Part shown: positions 25,503 to 32,888 of the stretch, in pieces
How the letters are laid out: the number at the start of each line of letters is the position of its first letter
How positions within the stretch are numbered: position 1 is the first letter of the stretch
Source of the DNA: Rhodospirillales bacterium
GTDB taxonomy: Bacteria > Pseudomonadota > Alphaproteobacteria > Micavibrionales > Micavibrionaceae
DNA length: 64,000 nt
NCBI GenBank assembly: GCA_023898765.1
Contig: CP060238.1
Span: 744,001-808,000 of the forward strand
Direction: 5' to 3'
Notes under the pieces: generated by a model
Seen by the model: the letters and a program-made list of their open reading frames with translations, nothing else
The model's database searches: none
Told to the model about the DNA's origin: nothing
Program-made: the position numbers and the translations under genes

Positions 25503-26697
25503 ATGCCAAAAGCTAAAATAACAAAAACATTTGTTGACCAAGTCCCATGTCCTAAAAAGGGACAAGTGGCGTATTGCGATACGGATTTGCGGGGCTTTTA
25601 TTTGATCGTCGGTACGCAGGCCAAAACTTATACAGCCCAGAAAGACATTCAAGGCCGCACAGTCCGTTACACGATTGGTAGGCACGGGCACTTCACCCCG
25701 GAGCAAGCGCGGAAAATTGCCAGAGACAAGTTGAATTTAATGGCGCAAGGCATTGACCCAAACGCGCAGGAAAAAGAACAGAATGCACAGCGGATAACAC
25801 TCAATCACGCTTTAAAAACGTATCTGGCGACACGGCGCAATCTGAAGGAGCGTACCAAAACCGATTACCGCTATATTACAGACCGCTATCTCAAAGATTG
25901 GAAAGAAAAATTACTGACCGATATTACAAAGGATATGGTCGGCGCAAAACACGCAAAAATTGCCGAAGAGTTTGGGGCATATACAGCCAACAAAGCCATG
26001 CGCCTTTTGCGCGCGATCTTTAACTTCGCGCAAGCCACGTACGACATCTGCCCCGTCAATCCGGTCGTCTATTTAACCCGCGTAAAGGCGTGGTACAAAG
26101 AGGAGCGCAAGCGCACCTATATCAAGCCCCATGAATTGAAAAGCTGGTGGGCGGCGGTGCAGGCATTGGAGAATGACACCTACCGTGATTTTCTGCTGTT
26201 TTTGATGTTTACGGGGCTTCGCCGCAGTGAGGCGCAATCGTTGCGCTGGGCAGACATTGATTTTAAAGACCGTACCTTCACCATTCCCGATACAAAAATG
26301 GCGATCCATTGACGTTGCCGATGGGCGGTTTTCTCTATGGCATGTTTCAAACACGACAAAAACGCTACGGAAATTACGAATTTGTATTTCCTGGCCCCGG
26401 AGAATATGGCCATTTGGTCGAACCGAAAAAGGCATCGCCAAAGTCGTGAAACAATCCGGTATTTCTTTCACCTGCCATGATTTGCGCCGGACATTTATTA
26501 CAATCGCCGAAAGCCTTGAAATCTCGGCATACGCTTTGAAGCGGCTTATTAATCACCGCGTCACGGATGTCACTGGCGGTTACATCATTGTTGATGTAGA
26601 ACGGTTAAGAAACCCTGTGCAAAAAATCGAAGCGTTTATTTTGGAGAAGGTGAATGGCAACCAAGAAGCAGGAAATAAATCGGCTCATACGAGCTGA
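25503..26697 (+). pseudogene. int: P4-type tyrosine integrase with two frameshifts
   Basis: The ATG at 25503 opens a frame with the N-terminal arm-binding domain (GFYLIVGTQAKTYTAQK, YTIGRHGHFTPEQAR) and a SAM-like core-binding domain. The catalytic domain follows with the first Arg in TGLRRSEAQSLRW. The frame breaks at 26295-26299, where a run of five A replaces an expected six. It continues in the next frame through GNYEFVFPGPG to a second five-A run at 26426-26430, and resumes with GIAKVVKQSGISF, the HxxR motif CHDLRRTF, and NHRVTDVTGGY holding the catalytic Tyr. Each break is repaired by one added A. All catalytic residues survive, so inactivation is recent or the breaks are assembly errors. 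Confidence 0.88.
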
Positions 26698-27239
26698 CTA
26701 CGGCTATCCTGTACTGCAAAGATTCCTAGCTGAAATCATATATGAAACCCGTGACTTCAATAATAGGGATATGGAGAAACGCTATAATAGCTTACTGAAA
26801 ATCATTTTGGGTGATCCCCAAAAGAAAATTTCAAAAGACGGCTATAGGGATGATAATGAGCTTTTATCTCGTGCTGCGGTTATGACACAATCCTGTTTTC
26901 GGAAAGATATAAAAACTGGGACGCGGTTAAAACGAATGTTGACCGTTACAGAGGCTTGTGAAGAAATCGCCCGTATGGAGCATGTCAAAGGGTATAAATT
27001 TCAAACACAGTTACCAGACGGCATCACGGAAAATGATAAAGAGCAAATTAGAGCTACGCGTCTTAGACTGATGGGTAAGCTGAAAGGGAACATCAGACAC
27101 TATGGGCGTTTGCATTTCAAATACGGCACAAAAGGCCTTCGAATACGAAGAAACCGATAAGGAAATTGAATTTATAAAAACGCTCTTTCCTGACTGGCTG
27201 CGGCGCTTCGGCAGTCAAGTCAGATTTGAAGAAAAATAA
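26654..27239 (+). pseudogene. unknown satellite gene, probable frameshift near its end
   Basis: The ATG at 26654 lies inside the end of the integrase gene. The open frame encodes 168 residues and stops at 27160, mostly charged and helical with no recognised motif (FNNRDMEKRYNSLLKIILGD; LTVTEACEEIARMEHVKG). Near 27130-27134, within a short A run, an alternative frame continues with AFEYEETDKEIEFIK and FPDWLRRFGSQVRFEEK to a TAA at 27237-27239. It looks far more protein-like than the basic tail of the current frame. I therefore place the original end at 27239. Its position between integrase and AlpA-like regulator suggests an element-specific function. Confidence 0.5.
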
Positions 27240-27324
27240 GCCCAAAACTGCTTGGCCATAAACCAAAATACCCGATAATTGAATAGACCAACTGCTTTCA
27301 ACATCAAAAAGAAAGGAGATGGTC

Positions 27325-27525
27325 ATGCAGTTAATTACAGAAAAAGAAGCCGCTACTCTTCTCAATTGCAGCACTCACAAACTTCAGCGGGATCGCCGGA
27401 TAGGCAGTCCCATTCCCTATATCAAAGTGGGCCGCAGTGTAAAATATCGCTTGTCCGATATTGAGGCTTATCTCGAAAAACAGCGTTTCACATCCACTTC
27501 TGAGTATGGAGGTGATAATGCATAA
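27325..27525 (+). CDS. AlpA/excisionase-like helix-turn-helix regulator
   Basis: A 66-residue DNA-binding protein of the MerR-like 'helix-turn-helix domain 17' group. LITEKEAATLLNCSTHKLQRDRR forms the helix-turn-helix, and IKVGRSVKYRLSDIEAYLEKQ gives the wing and the following helix. The ATG at 27325 fits GGAG at 27315-27318; an ATG at 27319 would abut it. AlpA-like proteins switch on integrase/excision genes in P4-like satellites. Its stop overlaps the start of the primase gene by eight bases. Confidence 0.75.
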   Translation: MQLITEKEAATLLNCSTHKLQRDRRIGSPIPYIKVGRSVKYRLSDIEAYLEKQRFTSTSEYGGDNA

Positions 27526-28531
27526 TTTTTACAATGTTGCCGCAACATACCTTGATTTTTGTTGGTTGCCAATTCCCCTTCAACCAAAGGACAAAAAGCC
27601 GTTTGATGGTTATAAGTGGAAAGATGCTCGCCTGACGTCCGAAACAGCAAGGAACTTTCCCAAAGATTGCAATATAGGTGTTGCGTTGGGGGAAAACAGC
27701 AATGGTCTTGTTGATTTGGACTTTGATAGTTCTGAGGCTGGAATCATTGCCAATAAACTCTTTCCACATTTGCCGGGTTTCGGAAGAAAATCCGCACCTT
27801 TCGGGCATAAAATTCTGTATTGCCCCGATGCCGGAAAAACGCAGCAATTTAAGCTAACATCGGAGCAAGCAGAGATAGCAGGATTTACCGAGAAGGCTGT
27901 GGTGATGGAGCTGCGGGGAAACGGTGGATACACCATGTTTCCACCGTCCGTTCATCCTTCCGGTGAAACTGTACAATGGCATAATAGCAAGTTGCCCGAA
28001 GACATTCCGGTGATGAAATGGGATGAACTTCAAAAATCCTGTGGCCTGTGCGCTTCCCTAGCTGTGTTTTTGAAGAAATATCCAACAGCACAGGGAGCGC
28101 GGGATGAAATTTGTCTGGCATTAGCAGGCGCATTATTGCGCGCTGGGCTTCCGCTCGATCAAGTCGATGGCTGGATTGTTTTTATTGCCGAACAGAAAGG
28201 GGATAATGAAGCACACATGCGTAAAAAGGCCGAGGCGACCAAAGAAAAGATGGATGCCGGAGAAGAGGTCACAGGTCTGCCAAAACTCTGTGAATTACTT
28301 GGCATAGAAAAGCTGAAAGACGTTTTATCCAAATGGCTTTACGGATCGGCAAGCTCCGTTACTGCCAAAGCCGAAAAGGAAATTGCGGAGCTTAACGAGC
28401 GTTTTCTTGTTATTGAGAACGATGGCGGGAAATGCCGTGTAGCGTTTTTATTTCAGCAACCGTTGGATAAAGACCAAATAAGGCTGGTCTTGGTTCTACA
28501 GTCCTTTGAGGACTTCAAAAACGCTTTATGA
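27518..28531 (+). pseudogene. truncated bifunctional primase/polymerase
   Basis: The ATG at 27518 has GGAGG at 27508-27512. Residues about 1-170 are a prim-pol (bifunctional DNA primase/polymerase N-terminal) domain: PLQPKDKKPF, the metal-binding NGLVDLDFD, and VVMELRGNGGYTMFPPSVHPSG. A helical domain follows to about residue 290. Family members in satellites and phages continue into a large helicase domain; here the frame ends after about 337 residues. The last roughly 25 residues are antisense to an ATPase fragment, so the helicase was lost by a deletion with its junction near 28450. It probably cannot support element replication unaided. Confidence 0.7.
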
Positions 28532-28815
28532 ACAGATACGTCATTGCTGACTATACCGATGACGGTAATAATCGCAAATTTATTTTTGTAATCAAATGAG
28601 TCTGCAATATCGTCGAAAATAAACAGCGTTTTTTTACGAACTTTCCATCTTATGTGAACTTCAAACATTATATTCAAGATATATAGCGCTCGTGCCTCGC
28701 CCGTACTAAGGACATTCAGCAGATCATTTCTCTGGGCAGCCGAATACTTACGTTGATCTTCGCCATCAATAAAATTAAATACCACCGAAGGAGTTGTATC
28801 CTTTATCTTCTTTCC
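28453..28815 (-). pseudogene. C-terminal fragment of a RecF/SMC-like ATPase
   Basis: This frame has no proper start and contains the C-terminal nucleotide-binding half of an ABC-type, RecF/SbcC-like ATPase. The signature-like NVLSTGEARALYILNIMFE is followed by a Walker B strand, LFIFDDIADSFDYKNKFA. Beyond that the sequence loses its family character and runs antisense into the primase gene. The upstream side merges into the end of another gene fragment at about 28800-28815. It is a remnant joined by deletions. Ancestral proteins of this type often belong to anti-phage or DNA-repair modules carried by islands. Confidence 0.55.
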
Positions 28816-29197
28816 AGTTTGTAAATTCTTCAGCTTGCTGAATCCGTTCTGTGACCTTATCAATGCGACTGGGATCCAGCTCTATAAATAGCTCACCCAG
28901 ATCACCTGCGCCCACAACCGGGGTTGTGTCTCTTTTGAAAAGAGCTTTGGTTGGTCTGTGGCTTTTCGCAAGACCCGATTGCTTTAGCACAAGCTTCGCA
29001 TAAGAAATCTCAGAAAATTCGTTTTCAACCTGGTTCTTTTTTATATCTGATAATTGCGAGGAGATTTTTTGTTTGTGTTGCACAAATTCGGCATCATTAT
29101 TCGCATAAAAATCTTTATTGGGACCGCCACCTGTGCGATCCCAACTTTCAATGAAGTTATCCGTATTCAGAACAATCTGGATGGGGCTGTTAGGCAT
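28775..29197 (-). pseudogene. N-terminal fragment, possibly of an S8 protease partner
   Basis: The ATG at 29197 has AGGAAG about eight bases upstream. The 140-residue frame holds a leader-like region (IQIVLNTDNFIESWDRTGGG; KLVLKQSGLAKSHRP; TPVVGAGDLGELFIEL). From memory this resembles the N-terminal part of subtilisin-like (S8) peptidases paired with an ATPase in islands, but no catalytic Asp/His/Ser motif remains. It ends abruptly at 28775 as the frame runs into the ATPase fragment, so the rest was deleted. This family assignment is tentative. Confidence 0.4.
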
Positions 29198-29250
29198 AGA
29201 AGTATCTTCCTACCATATAGATATCTAGATCAAAAAGCGTAATAAGGTCT

Positions 29251-29260
29251 AATAAGGTGG
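29251..29260 (+). repeat. possible integrase arm-type repeat, right
   Basis: AATAAGGTGG here matches the inverted copy at 23350-23359. A further near-copy (AATAAGGTCT) directly precedes it at 29241-29250. Confidence 0.35.
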
Positions 29261-29287
29261 TTTAGATTTTTGAAAAATGGCGGAAAA

Positions 29288-29362
29288 TGGTGCCGCTGGG
29301 GTGATTTGAACACCCGACCCACGCATTACGAATGCGTTGCTCTACCCCTGAGCTACAGCGGC
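29288..29362 (-). tRNA. tRNA-Thr(CGT), element-borne
   Basis: A complete cloverleaf on the minus strand: acceptor GCCGCTG/CAGCGGC, D arm GCTC-AGGGGTA-GAGC, anticodon stem ACGCA/TGCGT with loop TTCGTAA (anticodon CGT at 29328-29330), and T arm with GGGTG-TTCAAAT-CACCC. The discriminator A is followed by an encoded CCA (29288-29290). It reads ACG threonine codons. It differs from the interrupted host tRNA-Thr at several paired positions, with compensating changes on both sides of the stems, so it is a separate lineage and not a copy of the host gene. It lies just inside the right end of the element. Confidence 0.95.
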
Positions 29363-29460
29363 CTATGAAAAAGACCTCGACCTTATTATCGCCTTATTAC
29401 GGGCGGGGGCAAGATCGAAAACCCCTGTATTTCTAGCGTCACCGCTGTGTGACCGTTTAA

Positions 29461-29467
29461 TTACGAA
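29461..29467. other. right attachment core (TTACGAA)
   Basis: The second copy of the anticodon-loop heptamer; to its right the host tRNA 5' half resumes. Confidence 0.8.
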
Positions 29468-29497
29468 AGCATTGCTCTACCCCTGAGCTACAACGGC
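29461..29497 (-). pseudogene. 5' half of host tRNA-Thr(CGT), split by insertion
   Basis: From 29497 the minus strand reads acceptor GCCGTTG, TA, D arm GCTCAGGGGTAGAGC, A, anticodon stem ATGCT and loop TTCGTAA. It then passes into element sequence that cannot pair. It complements the 3' half at 23164-23208 in every stem. The promoter directly upstream appears intact, so transcripts probably start here and run into the element-borne tRNA about 100 bases downstream. Confidence 0.85.
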
Positions 29498-29515
29498 GTC
29501 CCTTGGAACCTGCCG

Positions 29516-29544
29516 TTGATAATCGTTTTTCGACATATTTTCAA
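29516..29544 (-). promoter_or_regulatory. candidate promoter of the split tRNA-Thr
   Basis: On the minus strand TTGAAA (plus 29539-29544) is followed after 17 bases by TATCAA (29516-29521), with a predicted transcript start near 29509, twelve bases before the tRNA 5' end at 29497. A second, weaker candidate lies between the 5' half and the intact tRNA, with GATAAT as -10 and TTGCCC as -35 at 16-base spacing. Confidence 0.5.
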
Positions 29545-29665
29545 GACCTGTGATCATTTTAATATTTTTTTAATCTTACAGGACTAGAGATGGGGGTCTA
29601 AACGAGCGTACTTCACCGGGTTCCTTTCTGGTTTTTTCCTGTTTTTAGCATTTTGGAGATATCAC

Positions 29666-29746
29666 ATGATTACGCTTTTCAGCCATTGTCTGGATGCCTG
29701 CTGTATTGCCGGAACGTTTGCCGCTCTGGGCTTCTGGGCTCTGTAG
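29666..29746 (+). CDS. possible 26-residue hydrophobic small protein
   Basis: ATG at 29666 with GGAG at 29655-29658 (seven-base spacing) opens a 26-codon frame ending in TAG. It is Cys- and Leu-rich and could form one membrane helix. It lies between the tRNA and the SRP RNA in an otherwise gene-free stretch. Only the ribosome site and hydrophobic pattern support it. Confidence 0.25.
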   Translation: MITLFSHCLDACCIAGTFAALGFWAL

Positions 29747-29802
29747 ACAATATGACGGGGCTAAACGCTTGCGCCGGCCGGGAAGGATTGTTATACCCTT
29801 GT

Positions 29803-29902
29803 CTGGAAGGTCGGCGCGGGCGAAAGCCTTGCCAATCCGGTCAGGTCCGAAAGGAAGCAGCCGCACGTGAGAATTTTTCGGGTCGTTAGTCCGGCCTTCC
29901 AC
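29803..29902 (+). ncRNA. ffs: signal recognition particle RNA (small type)
   Basis: The universally conserved SRP domain IV core GGTCAGGTCC-GAAA-GGAAGCAGCC is present at 29839-29862. The outer stem is formed by TGGAAGGTCGG (from 29804) pairing with CCGGCCTTCCA (ending 29901), and an internal GGGTCGT segment precedes the 3' strand, as in alphaproteobacterial SRP RNAs. The RNA is about 100 nt and binds Ffh for co-translational targeting of membrane proteins. It sits about 100 bases before dnaX, the usual alphaproteobacterial order. The exact ends are estimated from pairing. Confidence 0.92.
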
Positions 29903-29999
29903 TTCTTCCACATTTAATTTTGACAAATCCTGCTTTAAAGGCGGCGGCCCGCCATCTTGCGTCTTGCCCGAATCGGAGAATCCCTCTACATAAGGGGGC

Positions 30000-31697
30000 A
30001 TGTCTGATCCTCAAGTCCCTTACCGCGTTTTGGCGCGAAAATACCGCCCCCAGAATTTTGACGACCTGATCGGTCAGGATGCGCTGGTGCGCACGCTGAA
30101 GAATGCGATTGAATCGGGCCGGATCGCGCATGCCTTTATGCTCACCGGTATCCGGGGGGTCGGAAAAACCACCACCGCGCGGATTATCGCCAAGGCCCTG
30201 AATTACACCGGGCCGGACGGGAAGGCGGGGCCGACGACCGGCCCCACGGACGATTGCGAAACGTGCAGGGCGATCAGCGAGGATCGTCATCCCGACATTA
30301 TGGAGATGGACGCGGCTTCACGCACCGGCGTGGACGATATCCGCGAAATCCTGGACGGGGTGCGCTACGCGCCCACATCGGCCCGTTACAAGATCTATAT
30401 TATCGACGAAGTGCACATGCTGTCCAAAAACGCTTTCAATGCGCTTTTGAAGACGCTGGAAGAGCCGCCGGAGCATGTGAAATTTATTTTTGCCACGACC
30501 GAAATCCGCAAGGTGCCCGTAACGGTCCTTTCGCGGTGCCAGCGCTTTGATTTGCGCCGGATCGACGCGGGAACGCTGGCGGATTATTACCGGGAGATTT
30601 CCGAAAAAGAGGCCGTGTCCTGTGAGGAAGATGCGTTGGCGATGATCGCGCGGGCCGCCGACGGGTCCGTGCGGGACGGTTTGTCCTTGCTGGACCAGGC
30701 GATAGCGCTGGGCGGGGAAAAGATTACGGCGGCGCAGGTGAAGGATATGCTGGGGCTGGCCGATCGCGGTCTGGTGCTGGATGTGCTTGAGCACGCGATG
30801 AAGGGCGAATGCGCCCCCGCGCTGGACATCATGGAGGATCTGTACCGGAAAGGCGCCGACCCGTCTGTCGTTATGAACGATCTTCTGGACATGACCCATC
30901 TTTTGACGCGCCTCCGGGCGCTGCCGCAACTGAAAGAGGCCGGGCAAACGATGGTGCGGGAAGAAACGGAGCGCGCGGCCGATCTGGCGGCCAAGCTTTC
31001 CATGCCGACGCTGGGGCGGGCGTGGCAAATCCTTCTTAAGGGGCTTGGCGAAGTGAATATGGCGCCGATTCCGCAAAAGGCGGCGGATATGATCCTGATC
31101 CGGCTGGCCTATGCGGCGCAATTGCCGGACCCGGCGGAGCTTATCAAAAAACTGCAGGATAATCCGTCCGTGCCACAGGGAGGCGCCGGGATTATGGTTG
31201 CGGCGGCTGCCTCCTCTTCGCAGGGCGCGACGGTGCAGACGGGCGCAGGCGGCGGAAGTGGCGCAAGGCAGGCGCAGGCCGCTTTGGCGCCGCAGCCGCA
31301 GGAAGAAACGTTGCCGCAATCCGTCGCGTCCGTTCAAACGTTGCAGGATGTCGTGTCCGCTTTGGAGCAGGACGGCGCCATGGCGCTGGCGTCTCAGGTT
31401 TATCTCTATGTCCATCTGGTGAAGCTTAAGGCGGGGCGGATGGAGTTTCGCCCGGCGGCGGATGCCCCGAAAGAATTTGCGCAAACGCTCACGCGCGCGC
31501 TGAAAAAGGCAACGGGGGAGCGCTGGATCATTACGGTGTCCGGCGCGGAAGGGCAGCCGACCCTGGACCAGCAGGCCAAAGCCGCGCAAATTCAAAAATT
31601 CGATGCAATCAGGCAGGAACCGCTGGTCGCGGAGATTTTAAGGATATTCCCGGACGCGGAGCTTCGGGCGATTCACGAGTCGAAAGAAGAAATATAA
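30000..31697 (+). CDS. dnaX: DNA polymerase III subunit gamma/tau
   Basis: A 565-residue clamp-loader ATPase. RVLARKYRPQNFDDLIGQD opens the AAA+ domain; GIRGVGKTTTARI is Walker A. Zinc-binding cysteines are in the segment ending CETCRAI, Walker B/DExx is in YIIDEVHMLS, and the sensor region with the arginine finger is in TVLSRCQRFDLRR. Residues about 390-450 are a low-complexity Ala/Gln/Gly linker, and the C-terminal tau-like domain ends near residue 560. It loads the beta clamp and couples polymerases at the fork. I did not see the A6G slippery site used to make a short gamma form in E. coli. ybaB follows after 12 bases. Confidence 0.96.
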   Translation: MSDPQVPYRVLARKYRPQNFDDLIGQDALVRTLKNAIESGRIAHAFMLTGIRGVGKTTTARIIAKALNYTGPDGKAGPTTGPTDDCETCRAISEDRHPDIMEMDAASRTGVDDIREILDGVRYAPTSARYKIYIIDEVHMLSKNAFNALLKTLEEPPEHVKFIFATTEIRKVPVTVLSRCQRFDLRRIDAGTLADYYREISEKEAVSCEEDALAMIARAADGSVRDGLSLLDQAIALGGEKITAAQVKDMLGLADRGLVLDVLEHAMKGECAPALDIMEDLYRKGADPSVVMNDLLDMTHLLTRLRALPQLKEAGQTMVREETERAADLAAKLSMPTLGRAWQILLKGLGEVNMAPIPQKAADMILIRLAYAAQLPDPAELIKKLQDNPSVPQGGAGIMVAAAASSSQGATVQTGAGGGSGARQAQAALAPQPQEETLPQSVASVQTLQDVVSALEQDGAMALASQVYLYVHLVKLKAGRMEFRPAADAPKEFAQTLTRALKKATGERWIITVSGAEGQPTLDQQAKAAQIQKFDAIRQEPLVAEILRIFPDAELRAIHESKEEI

Positions 31698-31709
31698 GAA
31701 AGGCAGATC

Positions 31710-32030
31710 ATGGATATTCAAAAAATGATGCAGCAGGCCAAAACCATGCAGGATAAAATGCAAAACCTGCAGGCGCAGCTTGCCGACAAGGAGGTGGAAG
31801 GCTCTTCCGGGGGCGGCATGGTGAAGGTAAGAATGAGCTGCAAGGGCGAGTGCAAGGGGATCGAGATTGATCCTTCCATGATAAAGGACGGGGAAAAAGA
31901 AATTCTGGAAGATTTGCTGAAGGCGGCTTTGAACGATGCCAAAGGCCGCGCGGACGCGACGCTGGCGGAAGAAACCCAGAAGCTCATGGCGGAAATGGGG
32001 TTGCCCGCCAACATGCAGATGCCGTTTTAG
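31710..32030 (+). CDS. ybaB: YbaB/EbfC nucleoid-associated protein
   Basis: A 106-residue DNA-binding protein. The N-terminal amphipathic helix is Met/Gln/Lys-rich (MMQQAKTMQDKMQNLQAQLAD). It is followed by the family core VEGSSGGGMVKVRMSCKGE, the ID..MIKDGEKEILEDLL helix, and a C-terminal MGLPANM..PF. It acts as a dimer that tweezers DNA. dnaX-ybaB is usually followed by recR; here a formyltransferase gene follows and recR is absent from the window. Confidence 0.93.
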   Translation: MDIQKMMQQAKTMQDKMQNLQAQLADKEVEGSSGGGMVKVRMSCKGECKGIEIDPSMIKDGEKEILEDLLKAALNDAKGRADATLAEETQKLMAEMGLPANMQMPF

Positions 32031-32042
32031 GGACGCGGCCGG

Positions 32043-32888
32043 ATGAAAATTGTCTTTTTCGGATATGATTTTTCAGCCGATGTTCTGAAGCGGCTGGTTG
32101 AGGACGGACATGAAACATTGTCCGTTTTTTCTTTTGAAACGGACAATGTCTTTTCTTTTAATGCGCGGCTCGAAGAACTGGCGAAGGAGCTTGGGGTGTC
32201 TTTCGAGCTCGCGCCGGTGACGCCGGAGCAGGTGGAAGACCTGCTGTCTCTGGGCGCGCAATGTTTTATATCGGCCGGGTACCCGTCCAAAATTCCGCCC
32301 ATCGACAAGAGCCGCGCGTACGGCATGAACCTGCACCCGACCTTGCTGCCGGAAGGGCGGGGTTTTATGCCGATGCCCAGATTAATCATGGAGCATCCGG
32401 ACGCGTGCGGCATGACCATTCACAAACTTGCGCAGGAATATGATCGCGGGGATATTCTATATCAGGAAGCCATAAAAATGCTGCCGGACGAAGATATCGA
32501 AACGCTTTCGGCGCGGATGGTCATGCGGGCGCCGCATATCGTGTCCGAAGTTGTGTCGGATATTCAAAATCTCTGGAAAAACGCAAAACCGCAGACGAAA
32601 AAAGGAAGCTGGTGGAATGCGGTGCCTGAATCCGCCCGCACATTCGACTGGACAAAAACGGCGGCACAGACGGACAAAATGATCCGCGCTTTTAGCCGTT
32701 ACGGCATGCTGGCGGACTTTGACGGGCGGCGCTGGAGCGTGTTTCAGGCCAAAAGCTGGCAGGAAAACCATGATTTCAGGCCGGGCGACATTGCCTGCTG
32801 CCTTAGCCGCGAAGTCGTTCTGGCAATCGCCGACGGGTTTGTCATCCTGAAAGAATTCTATCCGCTGGAACAGGAAAAGCGGGCATGA
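32043..32888 (+). CDS. formyltransferase-family protein (Fmt/ArnA-like)
   Basis: A 281-residue protein with the formyl transferase N-terminal fold. MKIVFFGYDFSADVLKRL begins the Rossmann part. The active-site blocks are GMNLHPTLLPEGRG (Asn and His) and the Asp-containing YDRGDILYQEA. The C-terminal part resembles the Fmt second domain (PESARTFDWTKTAAQTDKMIRAF). It uses 10-formyltetrahydrofolate to formylate an amine. It is shorter and more diverged than methionyl-tRNA formyltransferase, with no def gene beside it, so a sugar-amine or other amine is more likely. Its stop overlaps the start of the exonuclease gene by four bases. Confidence 0.75.
   Translation: MKIVFFGYDFSADVLKRLVEDGHETLSVFSFETDNVFSFNARLEELAKELGVSFELAPVTPEQVEDLLSLGAQCFISAGYPSKIPPIDKSRAYGMNLHPTLLPEGRGFMPMPRLIMEHPDACGMTIHKLAQEYDRGDILYQEAIKMLPDEDIETLSARMVMRAPHIVSEVVSDIQNLWKNAKPQTKKGSWWNAVPESARTFDWTKTAAQTDKMIRAFSRYGMLADFDGRRWSVFQAKSWQENHDFRPGDIACCLSREVVLAIADGFVILKEFYPLEQEKRA

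Larger units (their letters stand above)
23202..29467. mobile_element. P4-like integrative element in a tRNA-Thr gene
   Basis: An element of about 6.26 kb lies between two copies of TTACGAA, the complement of the tRNA-Thr anticodon loop. It is visibly AT-richer than its surroundings. It encodes a DNA methyltransferase, a probable truncated restriction gene, a tyrosine integrase (two frameshifts), an unknown gene, an AlpA-like regulator, a truncated primase-polymerase and two truncated genes at the right end. It also carries a complete tRNA-Thr(CGT). Integrase, AlpA and primase together resemble P4-type satellites; no capsid or conjugation genes are present. The frameshifts and truncations suggest that it can no longer move on its own. 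Confidence 0.85.

Noticed and set aside
31141..31156. A-run in dnaX as a programmed frameshift site
   Set aside because: The run is followed by C, not the A6G slippery heptamer with downstream stem, so no gamma-forming frameshift is proposed.
30318..31595. 425-codon open frame opposite dnaX
   Set aside because: Reverse shadow of dnaX; Arg/His-rich composition, no recognisable domain.
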